The notes: generated by a model not told the origin, from the letters alone. DNA of 21,969 nucleotides from Bacillota bacterium (GCA_023416655.1 JAEZHK010000002.1:1-21969); one strand, 5' to 3'. Numbered from the stretch's first letter, positions 7,596 through 14,904 are shown. Numbers and translations are program-made.

Positions 7596-9275
7596 TCAGC
7601 AGACCTTGTATTCCTTTTCATCCAGCATGCCCTGGATGGTTTCGATGAACTTCTCCGCGGCTGATGGGTCGAACTGCAGGCCCTCGCACTCGCGGATCTC
7701 CCGGAGCGCGTTGGCGTAGGTCTTGGCCTTTTTATAGGGGCGGTCGTTGGTCATGGCGTCGAACGAGTCCGCCAGCGTCAGGATTTTCGCCAGCGGGTGG
7801 ATCCTGTCACCCTTGAGGCCGTCGGGATACCCCTTGCCGTCGTAGCGCTCGTGGTGCTCGCGGATGATCTGCGCCACGGTCTCGAAGCCCTCGATCTTGC
7901 TGACGATGTTGCTGCTGGCCTCGGGATGCCTGCGGATGATTTCCCACTCCTCGGTCCCGAGGTTGTGGTCGGCGATGAGGATGTCCTTGGAGATGTTGAT
8001 CTTGCCCAGGTCGTGCAGGCTCGCGCTGAGGATCAGCGTGCGGCGGTCTTCTTCGCTGAGGTCAAAGGCCTTCGCCATCAGCTCGCAGTTGAACACGACG
8101 CGCTCGGTGTGGCTGTAGGTGTAGGAGTCCCGGACGTTGACCACACTGATGAGCGCCTTGGCGGAGATCAGCGCGTCACGCTTCTCGTCGTCCATGTCGC
8201 TGAACTGGTCGAGCACGTCCATGTAGGTCTCCACGCGGTTCTTGCGCAGGTACTTCGCGCGGTAGAGCGCGGAGTCCGCGCGGGCGATGAGGTCGTTGTG
8301 GCTGGTATCGTCGGCCGTCACTTCCGATACGCCCACCGAGACGGTCAGGCAGCCGCCGGTGATCAGGTGCTCGCCCTCCACGGGCATGTCGTGCACCGCC
8401 AGGCGAATCCGCTCCGCGATTTTCTGCGCGTCGGAGAGTGTGGTGCGGGGGAGGATCAGCGCGAATTCCTCGCCGCCGTAGCGGTAGAGGGTGTCGCCCG
8501 CGCGGATTTGGGCGGCCATGCAGTCGGCCATCTGCTTGAGCACCGTATCGCCCTTCTGATGGCCGAATATGTCGTTGTACTGCTTGAAATAGTCGATGTC
8601 GAGCATCGCCAGCGAGAAGGATTCGCCAGAATTTACAGCTCCCTGGAAGGTGCGCTCGATGGTTTCAAAGAAGCAGCGGTGGTTGTATAGGCCCGTCAGC
8701 CCGTCCACGTTGACGAGCCGTGTCAATTCCTCAATGTACTTGCCCTCGATCTTCACAAAGCGGCCCAGCACGTAGGAGACCATGGCGAAGAGGATCGAAA
8801 GCGCCAGGTCGCTCTGGATGTTGAGGTTCACGCCGCCGCCCTTGTACATCCACACGTCCATGGAGAAGAGCGTGGCGGAGACCAGCGCGGTGATGCCAAA
8901 ACCCGTCGCCTGGTTGACCTGGATGGTGTACGCCACCACCATGTAGATGAAGAGGAATTTATAGCTGCTTTGATTGCCGCCGCTGATCAGGACGGAGATC
9001 AGGCAGATGATGTAGAACACCGCGATTTCCAGCCACATGAACCATTTGGACGTGGACTTGCGCGCGTTGAGGAGCAGCCACACGCAGAGCACCACCAGAA
9101 TCAGCGCGAACGAGGTCATCAGCGACTGCAGGTTCAATTCGCTGAACGAATCGGCCGAGGGGTAGCTGAAAAACCGTTCGAACAGCGGGTATGTGCAGAA
9201 AAACAGGGCCAAGCCCTTGATCACGAGAAAGATGCGGTCCTGCTCTTCTTTTCGGCTGCTCCGTAAAAACTCCAT
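7596..9275 (-). CDS. Membrane-bound GGDEF / HD-GYP cyclic-di-GMP enzyme
   Basis: About 559 residues. The N-terminal ~190 residues hold roughly six hydrophobic segments (a MASE-like sensor), then a GGDEF domain with active-site GGEEF at 267-271 and an inhibitory RxxD site (RAGD, 258-261) five residues before it. An HD-GYP phosphodiesterase domain follows, with HD at 421-422 ('HDLGKINIS') and 'HHERYDGKGYP' at 474-484. Both halves look catalytically complete, so the protein could make and degrade c-di-GMP in response to a membrane signal. ATG at 9275 has only a weak ribosome site; the in-frame TTG at 9290 has GGAG at good spacing and may be the real start. It is transcribed from its own promoter at 9440-9467, downstream of the agr-like operon on the same strand. 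Confidence 0.92.
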   Translation of the reverse strand: MEFLRSSRKEEQDRIFLVIKGLALFFCTYPLFERFFSYPSADSFSELNLQSLMTSFALILVVLCVWLLLNARKSTSKWFMWLEIAVFYIICLISVLISGGNQSSYKFLFIYMVVAYTIQVNQATGFGITALVSATLFSMDVWMYKGGGVNLNIQSDLALSILFAMVSYVLGRFVKIEGKYIEELTRLVNVDGLTGLYNHRCFFETIERTFQGAVNSGESFSLAMLDIDYFKQYNDIFGHQKGDTVLKQMADCMAAQIRAGDTLYRYGGEEFALILPRTTLSDAQKIAERIRLAVHDMPVEGEHLITGGCLTVSVGVSEVTADDTSHNDLIARADSALYRAKYLRKNRVETYMDVLDQFSDMDDEKRDALISAKALISVVNVRDSYTYSHTERVVFNCELMAKAFDLSEEDRRTLILSASLHDLGKINISKDILIADHNLGTEEWEIIRRHPEASSNIVSKIEGFETVAQIIREHHERYDGKGYPDGLKGDRIHPLAKILTLADSFDAMTNDRPYKKAKTYANALREIRECEGLQFDPSAAEKFIETIQGMLDEKEYKVC

Positions 9276-9439
9276 TAGCCCACACCCCAACGCATTCTCC
9301 ACGAAAGTACCGGCGAATGATTCCGGCGGGCTTTCCTCGCGAGGGGATCCCACGACGGCCGTGAAACCCATCCCGCCGCGTCTTCCTTCGGGCCTGGGCG
9401 ACCGGCTGCCGTTTTCGACGGAATTCGCGCATTTTCTCC

Positions 9440-9467
9440 ATTATACCATACAGATTTCAATTTGAAA
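9440..9467 (-). promoter_or_regulatory. Extended -10 promoter for the GGDEF/HD-GYP gene
   Basis: Read on the minus strand, TGGTATAAT gives a perfect -10 hexamer (9445-9440) with the extended TGn motif. TTTCAA (9467-9462) lies 16 bases upstream as a weak -35. The predicted start near 9433 leaves a leader of about 160 bases. I saw no recognisable c-di-GMP riboswitch core in that leader. Confidence 0.65.
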
Positions 9468-9492
9468 TATGTTGAGGCTCCCCGGAAATGTT

Positions 9493-9546
9493 AAAACCGC
9501 TCTGCCCCGCTGAGACATTCGGCTCAACCTCGGGACAGAGCGGTTT
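9493..9546 (-). terminator. Terminator of the agr-like operon
   Basis: A 16-bp stem with one mismatch, AAACCGCTCTGCCCCG (9494-9509) with CGGGACAGAGCGGTTT (9531-9546). The loop holds a further TGAG/CTCA pairing. Read on the minus strand it ends in TTTT. It lies directly after the AgrD-like stop and before the next promoter on that strand. Confidence 0.65.
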
Positions 9547-9563
9547 ACGCTCGGGCTCAGTCA

Positions 9564-9689
9564 TCACAGGTTGCGAAGGGACTCGGGCTCCTCGGGCTGA
9601 TAGAGATACCACCAGCAGGCAGAGGTCGCGGCGACGGTCGCCACGAGGGTTCCGATCACGGCCACAGCCGCCAACAGCTTCGTCTTCAT
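9564..9689 (-). CDS. agrD: AgrD-like autoinducing propeptide (41 aa)
   Basis: A 41-codon gene in the gap downstream of agrB. ATG at 9689 follows a near-perfect AGGAGGTG. The peptide has the three AgrD parts: a basic, hydrophobic amphipathic N-terminus (MKTKLLAAVAVIGTLVATVA), a central Cys segment (ATSACWWYLY), and an acidic, proline-containing tail (QPEEPESLRNL) of the type AgrB cleaves. Cys25 is the only cysteine and would form the thiolactone with the carboxyl end created by AgrB cleavage. A mature ring such as Cys-Trp-Trp-Tyr-Leu-Tyr is possible, but its exact end is not known from sequence. It lies 39 bases after the agrB stop, the standard agrBD order. Two stop codons in a row (TGATGA) end it. 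Confidence 0.85.
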   Translation of the reverse strand: MKTKLLAAVAVIGTLVATVAATSACWWYLYQPEEPESLRNL

Positions 9690-9728
9690 CCTGTACACCT
9701 CCTTTCCGTTTAGCTCAATAAGCTCAAC

Positions 9729-10361
9729 TCATCCGGCCGAAACCGAAGAGTCCCAGAAGGATAGAAATTTGTTCGCCGCACTGGTCAGCATGAAGCTCTG
9801 CCAGAGGACCGCCATCGCGAGGCTGATCGCCACGTTGATGCAGCGGGGGCACGAGCCGAAGAGCACCAGCGACGCGGCGACCAGGAAGAAAGCGCCCAGC
9901 ATAACGAAGCTCAGCCTGCGCAGCCGCCGGATCTTCTCCGGGCGCACGATGGGTTTGTTGGCGCTCCCCACCGGCGCGAGGCGGTACACGGTGACGGAAG
10001 CGGCGGCGAACGCCAGGACGATGAGGCCAAAGTACAGGGGCCAGTACGCCGACACCACCGGCACGACGTAGCGGGAGAAGAGCGCCATCAGGAAGATCGA
10101 AGCCAGGCTGATCAGGGTGCAGCTGCCGCTGGTGCGGGCGTGCGCGCCGCCCGCGGAGCTTTTGAAGATTCCCACCGCCAGGAAGATCGTCATGGACTCG
10201 ACCAGGCAATGGAACACAAGCCCGAAGATCAGGCTCGAGACCATCAGGCCGAGCATTTGAATCATCGCGACAAGGCCGTAGGCGACGACCTTCTTGCGCT
10301 CCTCGTCCAGGCCCCCGCTCCTCGCGGCGCTTTCGGCCAGGCGTTCAGCCAGTTTTTCCAT
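9729..10361 (-). CDS. agrB: AgrB-type propeptide endopeptidase
   Basis: 210 residues. AgrB is a membrane cysteine protease that trims the C-terminal tail of AgrD and helps make the cyclic autoinducer. The motif 'GGAHARTSGSC' carries H74 and C81, the same spacing as the catalytic His and Cys in staphylococcal AgrB. Several hydrophobic segments (~28-65, 83-100, 108-128, 150-170, 176-195) surround it, and the length is normal for the family. It starts 4 bases after the stop of the preceding membrane-protein gene, so translation is probably coupled. The agrD gene follows. No AgrC kinase or AgrA regulator is encoded with it, so the receptor must be elsewhere or unconventional. Confidence 0.9.
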   Translation of the reverse strand: MEKLAERLAESAARSGGLDEERKKVVAYGLVAMIQMLGLMVSSLIFGLVFHCLVESMTIFLAVGIFKSSAGGAHARTSGSCTLISLASIFLMALFSRYVVPVVSAYWPLYFGLIVLAFAAASVTVYRLAPVGSANKPIVRPEKIRRLRRLSFVMLGAFFLVAASLVLFGSCPRCINVAISLAMAVLWQSFMLTSAANKFLSFWDSSVSAG

Positions 10362-10365
10362 AAAC

Positions 10366-10836
10366 CTACTTCTTTCCCTTGACGGCCCGCTTGATGTACG
10401 TGATGACGACGATAATGCTGAAGATCACATTCCCCGGCACCGCCGCCCACGCTTTAAACAGCGGCTCGGCCATTCTCCGCGTAATCTCGGCCTGGTCGAG
10501 AAAGACCAGAAGCAGACTGTAATTGACCACTTCGCCCGCCAAGACCATGAGCGTCACGATCAGCGAACCCAGGATCGAAGCCTTTATATCGATTTTCAGG
10601 ATCAGTACGCACAACAGGTTGATGATCAACAGCATCAGCATGGTGTGCACGCCAAAGTTGAACTTGCCCAACGTTCTGATCAGATAAATGGAGATGGCGA
10701 ACGAGACGCTTGTGATGGAAAGCGGCAGCCATTTCGCCCGTTTTTTTGCGACCGCGCAAATGCCGAAAACGCACCCGCTGCATTGCAGAAGGTAGCCGAG
10801 CAGCCCTTCGGCAATGAACAACTGCAATCCGTACAA
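10366..10836 (-). CDS. Integral membrane protein of the agr-like operon, resembling an AgrC sensor domain without kinase
   Basis: 156 residues, nearly all hydrophobic, with about five membrane segments and a basic C-terminal tail ('YIKRAVKGKK'). The pattern resembles the N-terminal membrane sensor part of clostridial AgrC-type kinases, but no HATPase or phosphoacceptor region follows: the frame stops 4 bases before agrB. The start is TTG at 10836 behind a GGGCGGGG ribosome site, 18 bases after the DUF5317 stop. It could be a stand-alone peptide receptor or exporter component, or an accessory protein. I do not recognise a specific family, and the AgrC resemblance is by topology only. Confidence 0.65.
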   Translation of the reverse strand: MYGLQLFIAEGLLGYLLQCSGCVFGICAVAKKRAKWLPLSITSVSFAISIYLIRTLGKFNFGVHTMLMLLIINLLCVLILKIDIKASILGSLIVTLMVLAGEVVNYSLLLVFLDQAEITRRMAEPLFKAWAAVPGNVIFSIIVVITYIKRAVKGKK

Positions 10837-10854
10837 TTCAATCGCCCCGCCCTT

Positions 10855-11394
10855 TCAGCTTCTGTTCAGGCTCTTGATCACGCCGTAGAAGATCACGGCG
10901 GTAAAACCGTGGATGAGAAGATCCCCGGGGCTCATGATGCTGAAACCCACGTCGATGTAATCTCCCAGGAAGTTGAGCGCCGTGTCCGAACCCATCTGCA
11001 GATGCACCGCGTCGAGCCCGCCCGAGAGCGCGCCGGGGTCGAAGTACCCCGTGAGCCTGGTCAGCGTCGGGTATACCGGCATCCTGCCGCCGTTTGCGTT
11101 CATCACGAGCCGGTTTAGGATGGTACCGGCGGCGACCATCCCTGTGCCTGAAATCGCGCGCGCGTAGAGTTTGTGCCGGAGAATCGGGAACAGCATGCTG
11201 ACGATGAAAGCGGACTGGAGATAGCCGGAGTAAGGCAGGAACCTGTAGTCCCCGGAAAACGTGAAGCCCTGGAACACCCAGTAGGCGCATTCGACCGCGA
11301 AGAACGGGAAGAGGGAGGCATCCCTGAACACGGGGGCGACGCGATGCTTGTTCAGCTTGGCAATCAAGCACGCCAGCAGAATAAACAGTATCAT
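10855..11394 (-). CDS. DUF5317-family membrane protein
   Basis: About 179 residues (186 if the ATG at 11415 is used). Hydrophobic segments alternate with a conserved polar centre containing 'NANGGRMPVYPTL', then 'HLQMGSDTALNFLGDYIDV' and 'MSPGDLLIHGFTAVIF'. These are the hallmarks I associate with DUF5317, a clostridial membrane family of unknown function. ATG 11394 has GGATGG just upstream and is preferred; ATG 11415 has no ribosome site. It is the first gene of the minus-strand operon leading to agrBD, with a promoter at 11433-11461. Its place suggests a role in peptide signalling, but that is inference from gene order. Confidence 0.78.
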   Translation of the reverse strand: MILFILLACLIAKLNKHRVAPVFRDASLFPFFAVECAYWVFQGFTFSGDYRFLPYSGYLQSAFIVSMLFPILRHKLYARAISGTGMVAAGTILNRLVMNANGGRMPVYPTLTRLTGYFDPGALSGGLDAVHLQMGSDTALNFLGDYIDVGFSIMSPGDLLIHGFTAVIFYGVIKSLNRS

Positions 11395-11432
11395 GGCACA
11401 CCATCCGGGATGCATATTCTGTCAGTTACACA

Positions 11433-11461
11433 ATTATATCATATTGGTTTTCCATGTGCAA
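11433..11461 (-). promoter_or_regulatory. Promoter of the agr-like operon
   Basis: On the minus strand, TTGCAC (11461-11456) and an extended -10 TGATATAAT (hexamer TATAAT 11438-11433) are separated by 17 bases. The predicted start near 11426 is about 30 bases upstream of the ATG at 11394. The AT-rich character stands out from the GC-rich surroundings. Confidence 0.7.
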
Positions 11462-11806
11462 CCATATTTCATGATGAAAGTACGAGGGGAATTTGGCGAA
11501 ACATGCCCCCTAAGAAGGGGAAACTTGCAAAATTCGCTTCCCGGGCACGCGCGGGCGCCTCGCGTCAGATTGCGCCGCACGCCGCCGGACTCCGATTGAG
11601 TGACTGAACCGATCCGGGCCAACGCGCCTGGCGCGCGGGCCGGAAATGTTCCCGGCGCGGGGGCACGCAAGGCCCCCGCGGGCGTGTATTCTGCATAATT
11701 TATACTGAAAAGACGAATGTGAATCCGCGCTCTGCAAGCGGGAAGCCCGCGGCTTTTTTTGCGGCGGTTTTCTGCAGGGAGCGGCCGGCTGCGATTCATT
11801 TCCTGC
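11462..11806. other. Intergenic region between divergent operons, no convincing gene
   Basis: 345 bases between two outward-facing promoters. Open frames here lack ribosome sites and recognisable protein character. The region contains a perfect 9-bp hairpin, CGCGGGGGC (11656-11664) with GCCCCCGCG (11672-11680), a GCCGGAAATGTTCCCGGC hairpin just before it, and the terminator-like structure at 11734-11760. Confidence 0.5.
11734..11760 (+). terminator. Orphan intrinsic terminator
   Basis: GCGGG (11738-11742), AAG loop, CCCGC (11746-11750), with an outer GC/GC pair (11734-11735 with 11752-11753), followed by seven T (11754-11760). No + strand gene precedes it within this intergenic region. It either ends a short untranslated transcript or insulates the DUF3798 promoter 47 bases downstream. 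Confidence 0.55.
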
Positions 11807-11835
11807 TTGCAAATCGATGATAACAATGGTATACT
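11807..11835 (+). promoter_or_regulatory. Promoter of the DUF3798 transport operon
   Basis: TTGCAA (11807-11812), a 17-base spacer, then TATACT (11830-11835) with an extended TGG directly before it. The predicted start near 11842 leaves a leader of ~127 bases before the ATG at 11969. I recognise no known riboswitch in that leader. Confidence 0.75.
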
Positions 11836-11968
11836 TACTTCATTATTCTGCGGCGTGTGTCATGACAAGGCGGGCGGTGGAAGCGCACCGGCTTTTTGGC
11901 CATGTTCGGCTCCTGGGGGGGCCGTTGAATATGGAGGGCGCATTATATTGTATGGAGGGTTTGACCAC

Positions 11969-13090
11969 ATGAAGAAGACGTTGGCAATGCTGCTGGCCCT
12001 TATGATCGTGCTTGGCATGAGCGTGTCCGCGCTGGCCGAAGGCAAGATCGCGATCCTGACGGGTACCACTTCGCAAAACGAAGAGGAATTCCGCGCGGCC
12101 CAGAGGGCGCAGGCGGAGTACCCCGATCAGATCATCACCGACACCTACCCCGACTCCTTCATGGCCGAGATGGAAACCACCGTTTCCAAGATAACCGCCT
12201 TCGCCGCCGACCCCGAGGTCAAGGCGATCATCATGTGCCAGGCCGTTCCGGGCGCCAAGGCCGGCTTTGACAAGGTCCGCGAGATGGGCCGCGACGACAT
12301 CCTCCTGATCGCCGGCTCCCCGCAGGAAGACCCCGCCGCCATCAGCGCTTCCACCGACGTGCTGCTCTACGCCGATGAAATCCGCCAGGGCGACACCATC
12401 ATGGAAACCTGCTCCAAGTGGGGCGTCGACGTGTTCATCCACTACTCCTTCCCGCGCCACATGGCGATGGAAATGATCGTCGCGCGCCATGAGCTGTTCA
12501 AAAAGAACGCCGAAGCGCTGGGCATCGAGTTCGTCGACGTGACCGCGCCCGACCCGACCGCCGAGGCCGGCATGAGCGCCTCCCAGCAGTTCATCCTGGA
12601 AGACGTTCCGCAGCAGATGAAGAAGTACGAAGGCAAGAAGGTCGCCTTCTTCTGCACCAACTGCGGCATGCAGGAGCCCCTCCAGGCCGCGATCCTCACC
12701 CAGCCCAACGCCTACTATCCGCAGCCCTGCTGCCCGAGCCCCTACCATGCGTTCCCGGCCGTGCTCGGCCTTGAGCTCGAGCTGGGCGGCGACGACACCG
12801 CCGCGCTGAAGGCCATTGCCGCCAAACTCAAAGAGAACGACGCGGTCGGCCGTTACAGCACCTGGAAGTCCCCCATCGCCATGACCGAGATCGCCGTGGG
12901 CGTCGACTATGCCCGCGCCTGGATCAACGGCGAAATCAAGGAGCGCAATGACAAGGCCGCCCTCGAGAAGCTGCTCAACGCCCGCATCGAAGGCGCGCAG
13001 ATCAACACCTACGTCAACGCCGACGGCACCGAGTTCCCGAACTACTACCTGATGCTGCTTGCGCCGGTTGACTTCAACGACTACCTGTAA
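11969..13090 (+). CDS. DUF3798-family exported binding protein of an ABC importer
   Basis: 373 residues. An N-terminal signal sequence (MKKTLAMLLALMIVLGMSVSALA) ends in an ALA/E signal-peptidase-I site, and there is no lipobox Cys. The mature part begins with a beta-strand 'KIAILTG' and carries DUF3798 features ('FRAAQRAQAEYPDQI', 'IMCQAVPGAKAGFDKVRE', 'FIHYSFPRHMAMEMI', 'FFCTNCGMQEPL'). The family is taken to adopt a periplasmic-binding-protein fold. Gene order (binding protein, double ATPase, two permeases) supports a substrate-binding role; the ligand is unknown. The start at 11969 follows GGAGGG (11954-11959). 'CTNCGMQ' and 'QPCCPSPY' add four cysteines to an exported protein, which is unusual and could mean disulfides or metal binding. 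First gene of the operon, with its own strong promoter. Confidence 0.9.
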   Translation: MKKTLAMLLALMIVLGMSVSALAEGKIAILTGTTSQNEEEFRAAQRAQAEYPDQIITDTYPDSFMAEMETTVSKITAFAADPEVKAIIMCQAVPGAKAGFDKVREMGRDDILLIAGSPQEDPAAISASTDVLLYADEIRQGDTIMETCSKWGVDVFIHYSFPRHMAMEMIVARHELFKKNAEALGIEFVDVTAPDPTAEAGMSASQQFILEDVPQQMKKYEGKKVAFFCTNCGMQEPLQAAILTQPNAYYPQPCCPSPYHAFPAVLGLELELGGDDTAALKAIAAKLKENDAVGRYSTWKSPIAMTEIAVGVDYARAWINGEIKERNDKAALEKLLNARIEGAQINTYVNADGTEFPNYYLMLLAPVDFNDYL

Positions 13091-13109
13091 GACCATCCGG
13101 TAAGACGCG

Positions 13110-13137
13110 GCGGCTCGCCCCGCAAGGGGCGAGCCGC
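13110..13137 (+). terminator. GCAA-capped hairpin between binding protein and ATPase genes
   Basis: A perfect 12-bp stem, GCGGCTCGCCCC (13110-13121) with GGGGCGAGCCGC (13126-13137), is closed by a GCAA (GNRA) tetraloop. There is no T-run after it. It lies 19 bases after the binding-protein stop. Such hairpins often stabilise the upstream message or partly stop transcription, giving more binding protein than transporter. Confidence 0.6.
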
Positions 13138-13150
13138 GGTGCGTTGACCG

Positions 13151-13243
13151 ATACCAATCCAAAATATTCTTTTACGGCCGGCGCGCCTGTTTTCCGGGGC
13201 GCGCCAGTGAAAGCTCCGGATGAAGAATATTCTGCATTGGTAT
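13151..13243. repeat. MITE-like element, copy 1 (93 bp, ATACCAAT ends)
   Basis: Terminal inverted repeats of 21 bp with two mismatches, at 13151-13171 (starts ATACCAATCCAAAATATT) and 13223-13243 (ends CTGCATTGGTAT). The core has two GGCGCGCC sites that can pair. The left end is nearly identical to that of the element at 20733-20890. It has no coding capacity and lies between the binding-protein and ATPase genes. Confidence 0.7.
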
Positions 13244-13299
13244 GGCACCCCGCGCGGCCCGCGCGGGCCGCTTTCCCTAAGATAAAGGGGGCTACGCGA

Positions 13300-14904
13300 T
13301 TGAACGCACAGTATGTGCTGGAAATGAACAACATCACCAAGATCTACGGCGAGACGAAAGTGCTCGACGGCGTCACGCTGAAAATCCGCCCCGGAGAGAT
13401 CCACGCGCTCCTGGGGGAGAACGGCGCGGGCAAGTCGACGCTTATGAACGTGCTCTTCGGCATGCCGGCCATCCATGAAACCGGCGGCTTCCAGGGCCAG
13501 GTGCTCCTGGACGGCGAGCCGGTCAAGATCCTGTCGCCGCAGGACGCGATGCGCAAGGGCATCGGCATGGTCCATCAGGAGTTCATGCTTCTTCGGACCT
13601 TCTCCATCACCGAAAACATCAAGCTCAACCGCGAAATCACCAGGCCCAACCTCGCCAGCAGGCTCTTCGGGCGCAACTACGAGACGCTCGACATGCCGGC
13701 GATGGCGGCCGACGCGCGCAAGGCGTTGGACAGCGTCGGGATGAGCATTGAAGAATATACGCTGGTCAAGGGCCTCCCGGTGGGCTACATGCAGTTTGTC
13801 GAGATCGCCCGCGAGATCGACAAGACTGGCGTGAAGCTGCTCGTCTTTGACGAGCCCACCGCGGTTTTGACCGAGAGCGCGGCGGAGCAGCTCCTCGGCG
13901 TCATGCGCTCCATCGCGGCGCGGGGCATCGCGATCATTTTCATCACCCACCGTCTGGACGAGGTCGCCGCCGCGACGGACAACATCACGATCCTGCGGGA
14001 CGGCAAGCTCGCCGCCACCCGCAAGACGAGCGAGACCAACGTTATCGAGCTGGCGGAACTGATGATTGGGCGCAAGGGCGAGGGCGTGATCAAGCCTGAG
14101 ACGCGGGCCATTCCAGAGAACGCGCCGGTCGTCATGTCGATCAAAAACCTTTCTGTCCAGATGTCGGGCGAGATGGTGAAGAACGTCTCCTTGGACGTCC
14201 GCGAGGGCGAGATCCTGGGCATCGGCGGTCTCGCCGGGCAGGGCAAGATCGGAATCCCCAACGGCGTGATGGGCCTCTACCCTGCGGAGGGCGAAGTGAC
14301 CTTCTACGGTAAGCCGCTGCCGCTGAACGACGCGCGCGCCGCGCTGAACGCCGCGCTCGCGATGGTTTCGGAGGACCGCCGCGGCGTCGGGCTGCTCCTA
14401 GACCAGTCCATCGAAGACAACATCGCCTTCAGCGCCATCCAGGTCAAGGGCGATTACCTCACGCGACTGGGGCCCTTTACGCAGAAGAAAGGCCGCGCGA
14501 TCCGCAAGACCGCGCAGAACATGATCAAGGAGCTGGACATCCGCTGCACGTCCCCGGCGCAGCATGCGGGCACGCTTTCCGGCGGCAACCAGCAGAAGGT
14601 GTGTATCGCCCGCGCGCTGGCGCTCGGCCCGAAGTTCCTCTTCGTCTCCGAGCCGACCCGAGGCATCGACATCGGCGCCAAGAAGATCGTGCTAGAGACG
14701 CTTCGAAAGCTCAACCGCGAGCAGGGCATCTCCGTGGTGATGATCTCCTCGGAGCTTGAGGAGCTGCGCTCCATCTGCGACCGGATCGCCATCGTATCCA
14801 AGGGCGAGGTCGTCGACATTCTCCCGCCGGACGCCGGGGCAGCCGAATTCGGCCTGGCCATGTCGGGCATCAAACCTGAGAGAGGGGGAGAGGCGCATGG
14901 CTAA
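13300..14904 (+). CDS. ABC importer ATPase with two nucleotide-binding domains (RbsA/MglA type)
   Basis: 534 residues from TTG 13300, which follows AAGGGGG (13285-13291); ATG 13324 is an alternative. NBD1 has Walker A 'GENGAGKST', Walker B 'LLVFDEPTAVL' and a degenerate signature 'LPVGYMQFVEIAR'. NBD2 has a reduced Walker A ('GLAGQGKIG'), the canonical signature 'LSGGNQQKVCIARAL' and Walker B 'FLFVSEPTRGID'. One degenerate and one consensus composite site is normal for the RbsA/MglA/NupO class. It energises the two permeases that follow. Its stop overlaps the next start by 8 bases (14897-14904), indicating coupling. With two different permeases, the system resembles nucleoside importers more than ribose importers; substrate unproven. 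Confidence 0.93.
   Translation: MNAQYVLEMNNITKIYGETKVLDGVTLKIRPGEIHALLGENGAGKSTLMNVLFGMPAIHETGGFQGQVLLDGEPVKILSPQDAMRKGIGMVHQEFMLLRTFSITENIKLNREITRPNLASRLFGRNYETLDMPAMAADARKALDSVGMSIEEYTLVKGLPVGYMQFVEIAREIDKTGVKLLVFDEPTAVLTESAAEQLLGVMRSIAARGIAIIFITHRLDEVAAATDNITILRDGKLAATRKTSETNVIELAELMIGRKGEGVIKPETRAIPENAPVVMSIKNLSVQMSGEMVKNVSLDVREGEILGIGGLAGQGKIGIPNGVMGLYPAEGEVTFYGKPLPLNDARAALNAALAMVSEDRRGVGLLLDQSIEDNIAFSAIQVKGDYLTRLGPFTQKKGRAIRKTAQNMIKELDIRCTSPAQHAGTLSGGNQQKVCIARALALGPKFLFVSEPTRGIDIGAKKIVLETLRKLNREQGISVVMISSELEELRSICDRIAIVSKGEVVDILPPDAGAAEFGLAMSGIKPERGGEAHG

Noticed and set aside
7797..8690. 297-codon + strand frame opposite the GGDEF/HD-GYP gene
   Set aside because: Shadow of the strongly supported minus-strand gene. 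Val/Asp/Ala-rich with no recognisable motif.
9276..9433. Possible c-di-GMP riboswitch in the leader of the GGDEF/HD-GYP gene
   Set aside because: The leader is long enough, but I could not find the conserved GEMM core or paired tetraloop arrangement. Other riboswitch classes were not recognisable either.
11434..11826. 130-codon minus-strand frame in the intergenic region before the agr-like operon
   Set aside because: It runs through hairpins, a terminator and promoter elements. It has no ribosome site, and its Arg/Pro-rich translation looks non-coding.
11843..13162. 439-codon minus-strand open frame opposite the DUF3798 gene
   Set aside because: It is the antisense shadow of a clear DUF3798 gene, with repetitive Gly/Val/His/Asp composition and no ribosome site.
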